From: JBBQNR01 sp963774075
Lineage (GTDB): Bacteria > Actinomycetota > Thermoleophilia > Solirubrobacterales > JBBDJG01
DNA: 64,000 nucleotides
Reading direction: 5' to 3'
Assembly (NCBI GenBank): GCA_963774075.1
Contig: CAVZDP010000009.1
Span: 186,001-250,000 of the forward strand
Program-made: the position numbers and the translations under genes
Notes under the pieces: generated by a model
Database searches by the model: none
Seen by the model: the letters and a program-made list of their open reading frames with translations, nothing else
What the model was told of the DNA's origin: nothing
In this document: positions 34,045 through 42,540 of the stretch, in pieces
Position numbering within the stretch: position 1 is the first letter of the stretch
Layout of the letters: every line of letters starts with the position of its first letter

Positions 34045-34617
34045 TTGAAGCTCCTGCGCTTCCCGTTCGACTCGGGTATCAGGCTTCTGGGGGCCGGCCA
34101 CCGGGCCTCCAGAGCAGAGCTCGCACTCGACCGTTTCGACGGGACGGTGCGAGAGGTCGCCGGCAGGGTGCTGCGCGACGAAGAGCTGCTGGACCATGGC
34201 GCGCGCCTGCGCGCGGCGACGAGCGAGCGAGAGCGCGCACAGTCTCTGCGCGAAGCGGCCGAGCGGCGCTCGCAGCAGGCCGACAGTCGGATCGCCGACA
34301 AAGAAAAACTGGCGAAGAGACAGCGGCAGGAAGCCGCTCGGCGCTCGCAGGCGCAAAAAGAGCGAGCCGACCGTCAGCGTCAAGCAGACAGCCGCCGACT
34401 GACCGAGGCCGAAACCCGGCGAATAGTTGCCGCCAAGAAAGCCGCGGCCGAGACCAAGGCGGCTCTCAACCATCGTGCCAAAGAAGGCCGGCTCGAGCAG
34501 CTCGACGAGGAGGCAAGTGCCCTTGCCAAGCGGGAGCGTGCACTGGTCGCTGAGCAAGAGGCTGAGCGCCTACGTCGGGCCGCCAGCAAGACGAAGGCCG
34601 CTCGAAAACGCGGCTAG
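34045..34617 (+). CDS. Coiled-coil hypothetical protein
   Basis: The 190-residue protein begins LKLLRFPFDSGIRLLGAGHR and has a short globular part (DRFDGTVREVAGRVLRDEEL), then a long Ala/Arg/Glu/Gln-rich helix ending ASKTKAARKRG. TTG 34045 is the best start; no strong ribosome site is visible. It resembles the CsbD-like neighbour in its coiled-coil half, and the two genes may have a common origin. The gene lies in the stress run. Confidence 0.6.
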   Translation: MKLLRFPFDSGIRLLGAGHRASRAELALDRFDGTVREVAGRVLRDEELLDHGARLRAATSERERAQSLREAAERRSQQADSRIADKEKLAKRQRQEAARRSQAQKERADRQRQADSRRLTEAETRRIVAAKKAAAETKAALNHRAKEGRLEQLDEEASALAKRERALVAEQEAERLRRAASKTKAARKRG

Positions 34618-34640
34618 TTGACGGAGCTAAGTTCGGTCCA

Positions 34641-35396
34641 ATGACAGCCAGCCCCCCATTAGCCTCCGTTCGTGAAGGTCCGGCTAGTGTGCGACTACGG
34701 CGCTTCGTGCGCGAAACGGTCGGCTGGGCGGTTGGCATACCGATGGCCACCTTTCGCTACCTCACGCGAGAGGTCGACCTCCACCGAGTCGACGAGAAGC
34801 TCGACGAACCGATCGCCGACTTGAATCCGGACCCGCACGTCGCGGCGGATGAGAGCACCCAGCCTCCGTCGGAAGGGGTGGGGCCGGAGTTTTACCGGCG
34901 GTACTCGCTCAAGATACGAAGGCCTCGCATCTCGGCGGAGCAGTTAATAGATGTTTTGTCGGCTGATCCGAACGTCGCGGCGCCGGTCGAGCTGGCTCGC
35001 TTCGTCAAGCGCGATGGGGATGCTGATGAGATGTCGGTCGGAGACGAGTACGTGGTGCGGATGCCGGGACCTTGGAACGGGCCTGTGCGTGTCACTTCCC
35101 GCACTCCTCGTTCGTTTGGGCTGGTCACGCTCAAAGGTCACATGGAGGCTGGGGAGATCGAATTCACGGCCGAGCCTCGAAGCGACGGCGCGATCGATTT
35201 TAGAATCGAGTCGTGGGCGCGGAGCAACGGCTGGCTTTTCCACCTTCTCTACCACCGCCTACGTCTGTCGAAAGAAGTGCAGATGCACATGTGGGCGGAG
35301 TTCTGCCAGCGGGCAGCGCTCGTCGCGGGCGGAAAGCCGGAGAACGGCATCGAAGTCCGTACGGCCCGTTACGAGGACGACGATGAGGGCGACTGA
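34641..35396 (+). CDS. DUF1990-family protein (first of two)
   Basis: This 251-residue protein has an N-terminal hydrophobic patch (VGWAVGIPMATFRYLT), then SVGDEYVVRMPGPWNGPVRV, FGLVTLKGHMEAGEIEFTAE and FRIESWARSNGWLFHLLYHR, the DUF1990 (YndJ/UPF0548-like) pattern with conserved GHxExGxxxF. Function is unknown; the family is common in actinobacteria. It overlaps the next gene by one base (TGATG), so the two are translated together. A broken paralog lies at 27160-27490. Confidence 0.85.
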   Translation: MTASPPLASVREGPASVRLRRFVRETVGWAVGIPMATFRYLTREVDLHRVDEKLDEPIADLNPDPHVAADESTQPPSEGVGPEFYRRYSLKIRRPRISAEQLIDVLSADPNVAAPVELARFVKRDGDADEMSVGDEYVVRMPGPWNGPVRVTSRTPRSFGLVTLKGHMEAGEIEFTAEPRSDGAIDFRIESWARSNGWLFHLLYHRLRLSKEVQMHMWAEFCQRAALVAGGKPENGIEVRTARYEDDDEGD

Positions 35397-36034
35397 TGCA
35401 ACGCCGCCTGTCCGAGCGCGATCGCATCGCACTGGAAGCGCTGCAGGGCAAGACCTTCAACTACGACCTCGGGCGCACTGCCGACTGCGGCCCGGCGAGC
35501 GGCTGGAACGTCGACGACTACTGCCAACCCCTTACCAACGAAGAGCCAGGAAGTCCAGTACCCGGCGGAGCGTTCGAAGCGGCGGTTGAGCTCGCGACCA
35601 ACTATGAGTTCGCCGACCCGCGAATGATTCGCGCCATCTATGACCCGAATGCCCCGCTCGAGAACCGTGACATGCTCCTCGAGGCGCGGTTCTATGGCCT
35701 ACGTTTCTTGTTCGGCTGTCGTGTGGGCGGCCTTGTCGACACGATTCGCAATGTGGAGGGGCGGCCGGTACGAGTGTGGGGATGGAATTACCGAACCCTT
35801 CAAGGGCACCTGGAGATGGGCCAGATGGACTACGAGGTATGGAAGTGGCTCGACAATGGCGATGTGGACTTCCGTATTCATGTCTTGTCGCGCGCCGCAC
35901 GCATCCCGAATCCGGTCGTCCGCCTCGGCTTCCGGGTGTTCGGACGCCGAGCGCAAACCAAGTTTGCCCGCCGCGCCTGCGAGCGTATGGCGAAGCTGAC
36001 CGCTGAGCGCGTCAGCGGGCCGGTCGCGGGATAG
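35396..36034 (+). CDS. DUF1990-like protein (second of two)
   Basis: The 212-residue protein shows GKTFNYDLGRTADCGPASGW at the N-terminus and the DUF1990 core VWGWNYRTLQGHLEMGQMDY, EVWKWLDNGDVDFRIHVLSR and PVVRLGFRVFGRR. It begins in the stop codon of the preceding paralog, indicating an operon pair. The two proteins differ in their first halves, so they may form a heterodimer. This is the last intact gene of the stress run before mobile DNA. Confidence 0.82.
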   Translation: MQRRLSERDRIALEALQGKTFNYDLGRTADCGPASGWNVDDYCQPLTNEEPGSPVPGGAFEAAVELATNYEFADPRMIRAIYDPNAPLENRDMLLEARFYGLRFLFGCRVGGLVDTIRNVEGRPVRVWGWNYRTLQGHLEMGQMDYEVWKWLDNGDVDFRIHVLSRAARIPNPVVRLGFRVFGRRAQTKFARRACERMAKLTAERVSGPVAG

Positions 36035-36170
36035 CGGCGAAAGCAAGCTCCCCCGCACGAAGTCGCCCTGACACTTCTGGCGGATTAGGTGGCTCACGTA
36101 AGTGGCCAGTCCTAGCGCACCCCGGCTGTCGCTTGGCGCGGAGGCTGTCGCACGAAGTCCGCGCCAGGCA

Positions 36171-36200
36171 TTAAAACGCCGCCCTGAGTTAGGCGGCGGT
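36171..36200 (-). terminator. Intrinsic terminator after the IS1182 transposase
   Basis: On the minus strand CCGCCGCC and GGCGGCG form a GC stem (36192-36200 with 36176-36183) followed by GTTTTAA. This is a standard rho-independent terminator located just beyond the transposase stop. Confidence 0.7.
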
Positions 36201-36222
36201 GAGAATCGAACGCTGGGTCTCT

Positions 36223-37387
36223 TTAGGCGGCGGTCAGCCTGTGTTGATGGAGTTTCAGGAGGTTGTGGGTCGCCGTCACGAGCCGCCACTCGGACAACAC
36301 GGCTAATCGACCACGACGCTGGAACCTCCTCACTCCTCGATTCGCCTTGATCTGACCGAAGACCGACTCGACCGACCCTTGTCTTCGCAGGTAGAGCTGC
36401 TTGCCATGTTCGGTTGCCAAGACGCGGCGCACAAAGTCGTAAAGACCTCCTCGTCGCCCTGGTCTTGGCTCCCTGCGGCTGTCGGCGTCGGGAGCAACGA
36501 GTGTTTGGATTCCGCGCTTGACGATCGCCTCGATCGCGTCGTTTCGCCAGTAGCCGGCGTCGGCGAGCACGACACCAGGCTTGTCGGTGACGCCCGCAGC
36601 TTCGAGCGCCGCGCAGGCTTCTTCGACCATCGGTTCTAGGTTGGCCGTGTCGAGCGACTCGGTCGAGATGTCGGCGGCGATCACGATCTGGTTTTCGGTG
36701 ACGACCGCCTGGGCGTTGTAGCCCTGGACGAAGCCGCGGGTTGTCTTCAGGTTGCGCGAGTCGGGATCGGTGACGTTGATCTTTCCGCTTGGCTCGGTGG
36801 GTAACGGGCGGGGCTTCATGTTGTGGCCGGTCATGCGGCGCGAGCCGTCCTTTGCGATCCCGTGCTTTCGCCACTGTTCGTGCTCCTTGGCGACGCTGCG
36901 CTCTAGCTCCAAGTCCTCTTCGAGGCGTTTTTTGCACTCCCCAAGCCGCTTTTGGCGATCGCGGGGGACCGACTTCGCCTTCTGCTTTCGCTCCTCCTCG
37001 AGCTCTCGAGCACGCCGCCGAACAGTCGGCGATCGCTTGGTCGTGGCGGTCGAGGAAGCGCGCGATCGTGGCGTGGTCTGGCGTCTGGCCGGCGCAGATC
37101 ACGCGGAAGGCGACGTCTTCGGTGCAGCGGCGCTCGATCTGGCGCGACGAGCGCACGCCGATCGAGTACGCGTATATGAAGAGCGCGACCATCATCTGCG
37201 GGTCGTGCGCTGCGCCTCCCCAGCCGTCGGCGCGATAGGAGGCGTAGAAGTCCGAGAGATCGAGTTCGTCGACCGACTCGAGCACGAACCACGCCAGGTG
37301 GTCGTCGGGAAGCCAGTCCTTCAGGCTCGGCGGCAGCAGCAGCTCTTGGTCACGATCGCAGGCGATGAAGTTCTGGGTTGTAGTCAT
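36223..37387 (-). mobile_element. IS1182-family transposase, internally deleted
   Basis: ATG 37387 opens MTTTQNFIACDRDQELLLPP, then HLAWFVLESVDELDLSDFYA and VAFRVICAGQTPDHATIARF. Near 37020 the sequence jumps from the LFGGVL region to ELEEERKQKAKSVPRDRQKR in another frame, so the stretch containing the first catalytic Asp (AVDGTK in relatives; intact in the copy at 17895) is gone. The C-terminal part is complete: GYNAQAVVTENQIVIAADIS, VLADAGYWRNDAIEAIVKRG and YLRRQGSVESVFGQIKANRG, ending TAA 36223. The element is inactive by itself. It has landed in a SnoaL-like gene whose first codons remain at 37388-37469. Confidence 0.85.
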
Positions 37388-37469
37388 GCCTGGATCGTGC
37401 AAAACGACCCGGACGCTCATTGAAAGCTCGAATGGCCCTTTCCCAGGCCTCCACGTTCTCCCGCGACAC
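37388..37469 (-). pseudogene. 5' stub of a SnoaL-like gene cut by the IS element
   Basis: GTG 37469 opens SRENVEAWERAIRAFNERPG, the typical start of the M-S-x-E-N-V-E SnoaL paralogs, and the frame then enters the transposase. Its start is 4 bp after the stop of the intact SnoaL gene at 37473-37871, so these were a tandem pair like those at 43185 and 43584. The rest of the gene is not found on the far side of the IS. Confidence 0.7.
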
Positions 37470-37472
37470 GTG

Positions 37473-37871
37473 TTACCCCCGCAGCCCCACGGCTTCGAGG
37501 GCTTCGGTCCGGGACGGATAGAACCCCCACCACAGCACCTTGCCGTCGCGGAATCTGAGCGCTTGAAAGAACCGCTCCTCCACTTCAACTCCGCTGTGAC
37601 GACCACGGGCACGAAACCGGTTGCAGACCACGGCCCGATCGCTCTCCTCGACCACATCCAACGCCTCGGTCCGTACCCACTCAAAGACCTCAGCCAAGCT
37701 CGCGATGTACTCACGCACCCCATCGTGACCGCGATACGTCACGTCATCGGCTTCCGCGATCCGCGAACGAAACTCCACATCAGGTTCGCAGAGGGCCACC
37801 ATGGCTTCGGCATCAAAGCGACTCATCGCCTCATACGCACGCTCAATGCCCTCCACGTTCTCCTGCGACAT
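37473..37871 (-). CDS. SnoaL-like protein, M-S-x-E-N-V-E paralog 1
   Basis: The 132-residue NTF2-fold protein reads MSQENVEGIERAYEAMSRFD, CEPDVEFRSRIAEADDVTYR, GHDGVREYIASLAEVFEWVR, and ends FYPSRTEALEAVGLRG. This ending (x-x-EALEAVGL) recurs in every family member in the window. Such proteins bind small hydrophobic ligands or catalyse isomerisation-type steps; the role of this expanded lineage is unknown. ATG 37871 is clear. Confidence 0.88.
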   Translation of the reverse strand: MSQENVEGIERAYEAMSRFDAEAMVALCEPDVEFRSRIAEADDVTYRGHDGVREYIASLAEVFEWVRTEALDVVEESDRAVVCNRFRARGRHSGVEVEERFFQALRFRDGKVLWWGFYPSRTEALEAVGLRG

Positions 37872-38058
37872 CGCCGCCCGTTATCCGCCGCTGGCGAAAA
37901 AAGGGGCGAGCGGGGACAGCGCTTCCCCTTCCGCGTGCGTGGTTGCACAAGCCCTTGTGCCAGACGCTGAGCTCCGAAGCGGGCTTTCTCACGGTGCTCG
38001 GCTCGGAACGATTTCGCGGTGCGCCACGGTTTTGCGCCGGACCGCGCGGGGTGGTTTT

Positions 38059-38079
38059 GAGATCGCAATCTGCGATCTC
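38059..38079. repeat. Perfect 9-bp inverted repeat
   Basis: GAGATCGCA (38059-38067) and TGCGATCTC (38071-38079) flank ATC. It lies in the gene-free interval 37872-38836 and may be a terminator for SnoaL-region transcripts or a binding site. No T-run follows. Confidence 0.45.
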
Positions 38080-38109
38080 TAACAAAGGCCCTTCGCGCAA
38101 GCTCTGGGT

Positions 38110-38251
38110 CTATTCGTTAAGCGCCAACGAATACGGGGGGGTCTATTCGTTCAGTTCGATTTGAGCGAATTCCAAACGAATAGCCCTTATTGCCTCGGGA
38201 GCTCGCGCTTTTCCCATCGGCAAGCGAAACTCGCAAGTTCCAAACGAATAG
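38110..38251. repeat. Cluster of five AACGAATA half-sites
   Basis: CTATTCGTT or its complement AACGAATAG (one copy ends in C) occurs at 38110-38118, 38126-38134, 38143-38151, 38175-38183 and 38243-38251. The first two form an inverted pair with a 7-nt gap; the last two are direct, each preceded by TCCA. No ORF is credible here. The interval 37872-38836 also has a GCTACTC/GAGTAGC hairpin near 38480-38500. The cluster lies 0.6-0.7 kb upstream of the excisionase/integrase pair and could be its regulatory or recombination-accessory region. Confidence 0.55.
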
Positions 38252-38836
38252 GGCAACCCCGGTGACCCACTTCCTCGACATCCTTCGCAAGACGGATAAA
38301 AGAAGGGCACGCGACGGACTACGCAAAGAAGAGAATCCAATCGATCAGACAGACACCGGCTGAATCAAGAGCAAGCTAGAGAGCGTGCAGAGGCAGAGGC
38401 TCCCGCGGACGGAAACTTGAGGTCAAAGGAGGGAGGGAAGCGCAATACCTCCACGGGCAGGTCACCAGATCCAACGGCCTGCTACTCAGGCGGGGAGTAG
38501 CTCAGCGCCCAGGAGCCGCGCGCCGGTACAACGCGCCTGCAGCACGCTTCGTCCAGCCTACGGGCCCGCCGCCTTCGTGCTCATCCCTGGCTGCCTCCAG
38601 GAATGCCTGATTGTCGGCGACGTGCTCGCGCCGTCAACCCGCTCGCTTCGCTCGGGGTCGGCCTGCGGCCTTGACGGCGCTCCGCGCGCCGCCGAATGGC
38701 AGGCATCCCGGGGCAGCCACTAGTTCACGAGTCGTGCGTGGAATGCAAAAACTGGGGACCAAAATCGGCGCCGCGGGACCTATAAGGGATGAAAGGAAGA
38801 AATCTGGGCTCGCTACGCACCGTTGGGGTTCCTGCA

Positions 38837-39124
38837 ATGTCGATCGAAGCCACGCAACCAGAGTTCAAGTCGCCGAAGGAGATCGCGAGCCTTTGCGGCC
38901 TATCGCCAAGAGCGATCTACCGGGCGATCAGCCGCGGCGAGCTCCGCGCAACCAGGCTGTGTGGGCGGCTTCGGTGCAGGACAGTCGACGTCGAGGAGTG
39001 GATCGAGCGGAACCTCGTCAAACCTGCGCCAATTCTGAAACGACTTCGCCACGACGACCATGCGACTGCCACCGACCGCGGTAGCCTCCGGCGCATGCTG
39101 CGTTCGGGAGCGGATGACCGATGA
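38837..39124 (+). CDS. Excisionase-like helix-turn-helix protein
   Basis: The 95-residue protein contains FKSPKEIASLCGLSPRAIYR, AISRGELRATRLCGRLRCRT and VDVEEWIERN, the MerR/AlpA-type winged helix of excisionases and recombination directionality factors. ATG 38837 is used because the domain begins soon after; an upstream GTG/ATG at 38789 would only add an unrelated leader. Its stop overlaps the integrase start (ATGA at 39121-39124), coupling the two products as in many integrative elements. Confidence 0.85.
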   Translation: MSIEATQPEFKSPKEIASLCGLSPRAIYRAISRGELRATRLCGRLRCRTVDVEEWIERNLVKPAPILKRLRHDDHATATDRGSLRRMLRSGADDR

Positions 39125-40366
39125 GCATTGAACGGATCAAGCGTAAGGGCAGCGTGGTTTGGCGCGTGCGCTGGCGCGACAACAGCGGACGGGAGCACTC
39201 GCGGGTCCTGGGCAGAAAGCGGGACGCCGAGTCGTTCGACGCCGAGATCAGGCGTCGAAAGCGAGCCGGTGATCTAGACGTCGTCGACGCCAGCAAGCAG
39301 ACGCTGGCGGAGTTCGTTGAGGAGTGGTGGAGGCTGTATGCGCAACCTAACCTTGCGCCGGCAACTCTCAAGCTGTACGCGATGCTCTGGGACAAACACG
39401 TTCTTCCGCAGCTGGGCGCCCTTCGGCTTCGGGACCTCACCCCCGAACGGATCGAGCAGTTTCGTGCCCGCCTGGTTGCCGCAGGTGCCGGTCCGGTTTC
39501 GATCCGCAGGGCGCTCGTTCTGCTCCAAGGCGTCCTTCAGCGCGCGGTCGAGTGGCAACGGATCCCACACAACCCCGCTCGTCTCGTTAGGAAGCCGCCG
39601 GCGGGGCGGAGGAGGGCGGTGCGGGCAATTGCGCCGGAGACGATCGAACGCATGCGAGCGTGGCTCCTAGAGCGGGGCCAGCACTGGGATGCTGTGCTCC
39701 TGTCGCTGCTCGCCTACTCCGGCCTTCGCCCCGGCGAGGCGTTGGCACTCACGTGGGGACACCTCAGGGAGCGCACGCTCTTGGTCGAGCAGGCCGTCTC
39801 GCATGGCGAAGGTCAAGGCGACAAAGACAGGCCAGACACGCACGGTGCGCCTGCTCAAGCCGCTCGCCTCGGATCTGAGCGAATGGCGACTTGCATCCCG
39901 ACGACCGGCCGCAAACGTCCTGCTGTTCCAGGCTTACAACGGAGGTTGCTGGAGCCGAGACGACTGGGCGAATTGGCGGACACGTGTTTTCGGTCCCGCT
40001 GCTGCGGCCGCCGGCCTCGAGAAGACGCGTCCGTACGACCTCCGCCACAGCTTCTGCTCGCTTCTGATCCACGAGGGCGCCACGGTCGTCGAGGTTGCGC
40101 GGCAGCTCGGTCACGCGCCGACGATGACGCTCAACACATACGGACACGTCTTCGACGAGCTCCAGGGCGCCGAGCGGTTGTCCGCAGAGGAGCAGATCCG
40201 CAGAGCACGCGCAAAGCATGTGTCCGTTTTGTGTCCGTCTGAGGCCGCTCGACTCCTACCTAACGAGCAAGAGTCAGCAAAACCCCCGCAAAGCGATAGT
40301 GGGCGGTGCCTGGCTCGAACAGGCGACCTCCTGCTTGTAAGGCAGGCGCTCTCCCAACTGAGCTAA
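39121..40366 (+). pseudogene. Tyrosine site-specific integrase, frameshift near 39813
   Basis: The N-terminal arm-type and core-binding domains (MSIERIKRKGSVVWRVRWRD, TLAEFVEEWWRLYAQPNLAP, LRLRDLTPERIEQFRARLV) lead to the catalytic domain with Arg I in YSGLRPGEALAL. Near 39813 one extra base shifts the frame. After it come the beta-strand Lys region (KATKTGQTRTVRLL), RPYDLRHSFCSLL with Arg II, QLGHAPTMTLNTYGH with the His and Tyr. All catalytic residues are therefore present but in two frames. The last about 22 codons are written on the antisense strand of tRNA-Val (40300-40372), with the stop inside it. This places the attachment site in the tRNA 3' end. Confidence 0.88.
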
Positions 40367-40372
40367 CCGCCC
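40300..40372 (-). tRNA. tRNA-Val (anticodon UAC)
   Basis: The minus strand gives a complete 73-nt cloverleaf: acceptor GGGCGGT/ACCGCCC, D arm with AGCTCAGTTGGGAGAGC, anticodon arm CCTGC-CTTACAA-GCAGG (anticodon TAC), T arm CCTGTTCGAGCCAGG and discriminator A. CCA is not encoded. Integrase coding sequences enter it from both sides, marking it as an integration hot spot. Confidence 0.97.
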
Positions 40373-40861
40373 GCGAGGGACGAGTTTAGCCGTGGTAGAG
40401 CGGAATCCTCTGATTCCAGGCCGGCACCGTTTCGGTTGACGTGGCCATTTGATTGGGCAATATTGCCCAATGAACCCCCTCGGATGAGCGATCCGATGCG
40501 CTCGGCGGGGTTCTCGCGCCGGTTCTGAACGTCGGTGTAGACGTTCATCGTGAAGCGGGCGTCTGTGTGCCCGATCATCTGGGCCGTCCATGCCGGGTCC
40601 GCGCCTGCCCTCGGCTGCGAGGGAGGCGAAGGTACGCCGCAGGGAGTGGAACGTCACCCGTGGCTGGCCGTCCTTGCCGTCCGGGATCGTCGCCTGTTCC
40701 CGCTTGCCGAGCGCCTTGTTCGCTCGCTCAATTGCCGGATACAGCACGCGCCTCGTCACGGCGTTACGGTCCCGCCGCTTGCCATCGCGGCCGGGAGTGC
40801 CCTGCGCCGGTACGAGCGCGAACACGGCGACGACCCCGATTGGAACACCCAGCTTCTTCAT
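40363..40861 (-). pseudogene. Second tyrosine integrase remnant on the 5' side of tRNA-Val
   Basis: Two frames joined near 40590 read RRVLYPAIERANKALGKREQ, VTFHSLRRTFASLAAE (HxLRR catalytic box), then MIGHTDARFTMNVYTDVQNR (GH and catalytic Tyr) and ENPAERIGSLI. The N-terminal half is missing. The stop (40363-40365) lies in the first bases of the tRNA. The sequence family differs from the integrase at 39121, so two unrelated elements have used this locus. Confidence 0.8.
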
Positions 40862-40979
40862 GAATCCCCTTGGCTATGGGGACACGCGCGTAACCCTTCG
40901 CTTCCTCGGGAACTATGGCCGTAAACCAGAAAAATCCAGCACACGACGTCGGAGACGCCTGCGGGATACTTCGCGAGCG

Positions 40980-41402
40980 ATGTCGCACGAGAACGTGGAG
41001 CTGGCACGGCGGGGGTACGAGCTGTTCAACGCCAGGGACCTAACGGCGTTCTTCGATGTGTTCGACTCGGGCTTGGTCTATCGGAACCGCACCGACGAGC
41101 CCGACGCTCGGGTGTACCACGGGCTTGAGGACTTCAAGGGATACGTTGCCACCTGGCTGGACACATTCGACGATCTGCGGTTTGAGGTTCACGAGGTCGT
41201 CAACCTCGGCGACCGGGTCGTGGTCGTGACCGATCTGCTCGGTCGCGGCCGTGAAACCGGCGCGGATGTTCGCGGGGCATATGTGTTCCTGTGGGCGATT
41301 CGCGAGGGACGGGCGGTCGACATACGGGAGTACGGCACGAAAGAGGAAGCCCTCGAAGCCGCGGGGGTGGCGGAGCAAGACGCTCGCAGCTCGTCAGGCT
41401 AG
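40980..41402 (+). CDS. SnoaL-like protein, M-S-x-E-N-V-E paralog 2
   Basis: The 140-residue protein reads MSHENVELARRGYELFNARD, LVYRNRTDEPDARVYHGLED and VHEVVNLGDRVVVVTDLLGR, and ends EEALEAAGVAEQDARSSSG. Its last codons and the following about 60 bp (GGAGCAAGACGCTCGCAGC and beyond) match the end of paralog 4 at 43584-44012, showing shared descent by segmental duplication. The NTF2-like cavity suggests small-molecule binding; ligand unknown. The gene is convergent with the secreted PRPGG gene at 41574, as paralog 4 is with that at 44183. Confidence 0.88.
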   Translation: MSHENVELARRGYELFNARDLTAFFDVFDSGLVYRNRTDEPDARVYHGLEDFKGYVATWLDTFDDLRFEVHEVVNLGDRVVVVTDLLGRGRETGADVRGAYVFLWAIREGRAVDIREYGTKEEALEAAGVAEQDARSSSG

Positions 41403-41573
41403 GGCCTCATTGGGGCCCCAAGCCCGGAGAAATTTCAAGGTGAAAGGGCGCCGCTGCGGTTCGCGCCTCACGACCTACCCATCGGCAAGCGCGGGAAAGT
41501 GAAGGCCGAGAACGGACCTGCCTCCCGCCTTCTGTGAGCATGAGGCGTGTTGCTTCCTGCTCAGAAACCTGAT

Positions 41574-42416
41574 TTACGGGGCGAAGATCCCCTGCGCCAG
41601 GAACTTCCTCTCGTCGCCGGTGCCGCACGTCGTCGGGCACATGAAACCTGCGGGAGCTATCTCCCCGTCGGGCCCAGAGTCGAACACCCTCACGTTCAGG
41701 ACCTCGATGGAGGCACGCTGGAACTCCTTGATCATTCCCGGTATCAGTGAGTCGAACGTCGTTCCAGCCAAGACCTTGCAATTTCCAGCGGGAGCAGCGG
41801 TGCAAGCCGCGGTCGGGAACTGAAACGGGATATCCGACACGGTTGCGGTGAGGCACGGCGCCACACCCGCACCGTTCGTGCAGGTGGTTCCAGAGGGGTT
41901 GCCACTGGAGTGGTCGGTGATACGGATCACCGACTCCACGATCAGCTGGCCCGTGTAGGGAGCGCCGGCCCCGGTACAGGTGCCGTTGGCGTTGGCGCCC
42001 TGGCAGCGCACGTCGCTGTGCTCAGCGAAGAGGATCCTGAAGTTCTCCTGGTCCCCGGCTTGGTCGAGACACGGCGGCGGCCCATTCGACGGCAATTCGC
42101 AGATGAGGTCGAAACGAACCCTGCCTTGCCCCTGGCCCGTGCTTTGCAACGTCAAGTTGCTCGACTTGAGGTTCGGCGGACACGAAGGGAACATGTGCGG
42201 CGGCACGTGGGACTGCCCGGGGGGCGGAGTGGTAGGTGCCGGGTCATCCGCCGTAGCGGGCCCCCCACACTTGTTGAACGCTGCCACCAGCGGCACCCGC
42301 AACGGAGTGCCCCCGCCTGGGCGGGGGTGTGTTGCAAGCGCCACGCTGCCAAGCCCAAGTGCCAACAAGGAACTGAGGGCAAGCGAAACCCCCACCTTCT
42401 TACTGATTGCGTTCAT
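41574..42416 (-). CDS. Secreted stand-alone PRPGG-module protein A
   Basis: The 280-residue protein has a signal peptide (VGVSLALSSLLALGLGSVALA) cut before THPRPGGGTPLRVPLVAAF. The module continues with a Pro/Thr-rich loop, strands such as VRFDLICELPSNG, TGQLIVESVIRITDHSS and FQFPTAACTAAPAGNCKVLA, then TTFDSLIPGMIKEFQRASIE and the invariant end MCPTTCGTGDERKFLAQGIF. Several Cys pairs suggest disulfides. The same module occurs in the genes at 44183, 46943 and 49290. I know of no named domain for it. The leader at 42417-42540 can pair with its ribosome site. Confidence 0.8.
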   Translation of the reverse strand: MNAISKKVGVSLALSSLLALGLGSVALATHPRPGGGTPLRVPLVAAFNKCGGPATADDPAPTTPPPGQSHVPPHMFPSCPPNLKSSNLTLQSTGQGQGRVRFDLICELPSNGPPPCLDQAGDQENFRILFAEHSDVRCQGANANGTCTGAGAPYTGQLIVESVIRITDHSSGNPSGTTCTNGAGVAPCLTATVSDIPFQFPTAACTAAPAGNCKVLAGTTFDSLIPGMIKEFQRASIEVLNVRVFDSGPDGEIAPAGFMCPTTCGTGDERKFLAQGIFAP

Positions 42417-42540
42417 GTTGCACCGTTCCCTCCTGATCCCCGGGAGAACAGCGACCTCGCGCCCCTGTCGGGAGTCTCATAGCGGTCGGCACTGCCGATC
42501 GCCACACTTTTTCACAGACAGGGTGCAACTGCCAACCGGA
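42417..42540 (-). promoter_or_regulatory. Conserved structured leader of PRPGG protein A
   Basis: The minus-strand leader shares long blocks with 44996-45175: a TTGGCAGTTGCACC block, GTGCCGACCGCTATGAGACT, then CCCGAC, and GGAGGGAA before the ATG. In both copies an ACTCCC segment can pair with the GGGAGG/GGAGG ribosome site, with a small GC hairpin between. This suggests translational control by ribosome-site sequestration. It matches no riboswitch class I can name. Confidence 0.5.

Noticed and set aside
35699..37723. Single long minus-strand frame taken as one protein
   Set aside because: It joins the SnoaL stub region, the transposase N-terminus and non-coding reading after the deletion; the true transposase end is in another frame.
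38480..38545. tRNA-like 5' sequence GGGGAGTAGCTCAGC
   Set aside because: Only the first 15 nt resemble a tRNA; no anticodon arm, T arm or acceptor match follows.
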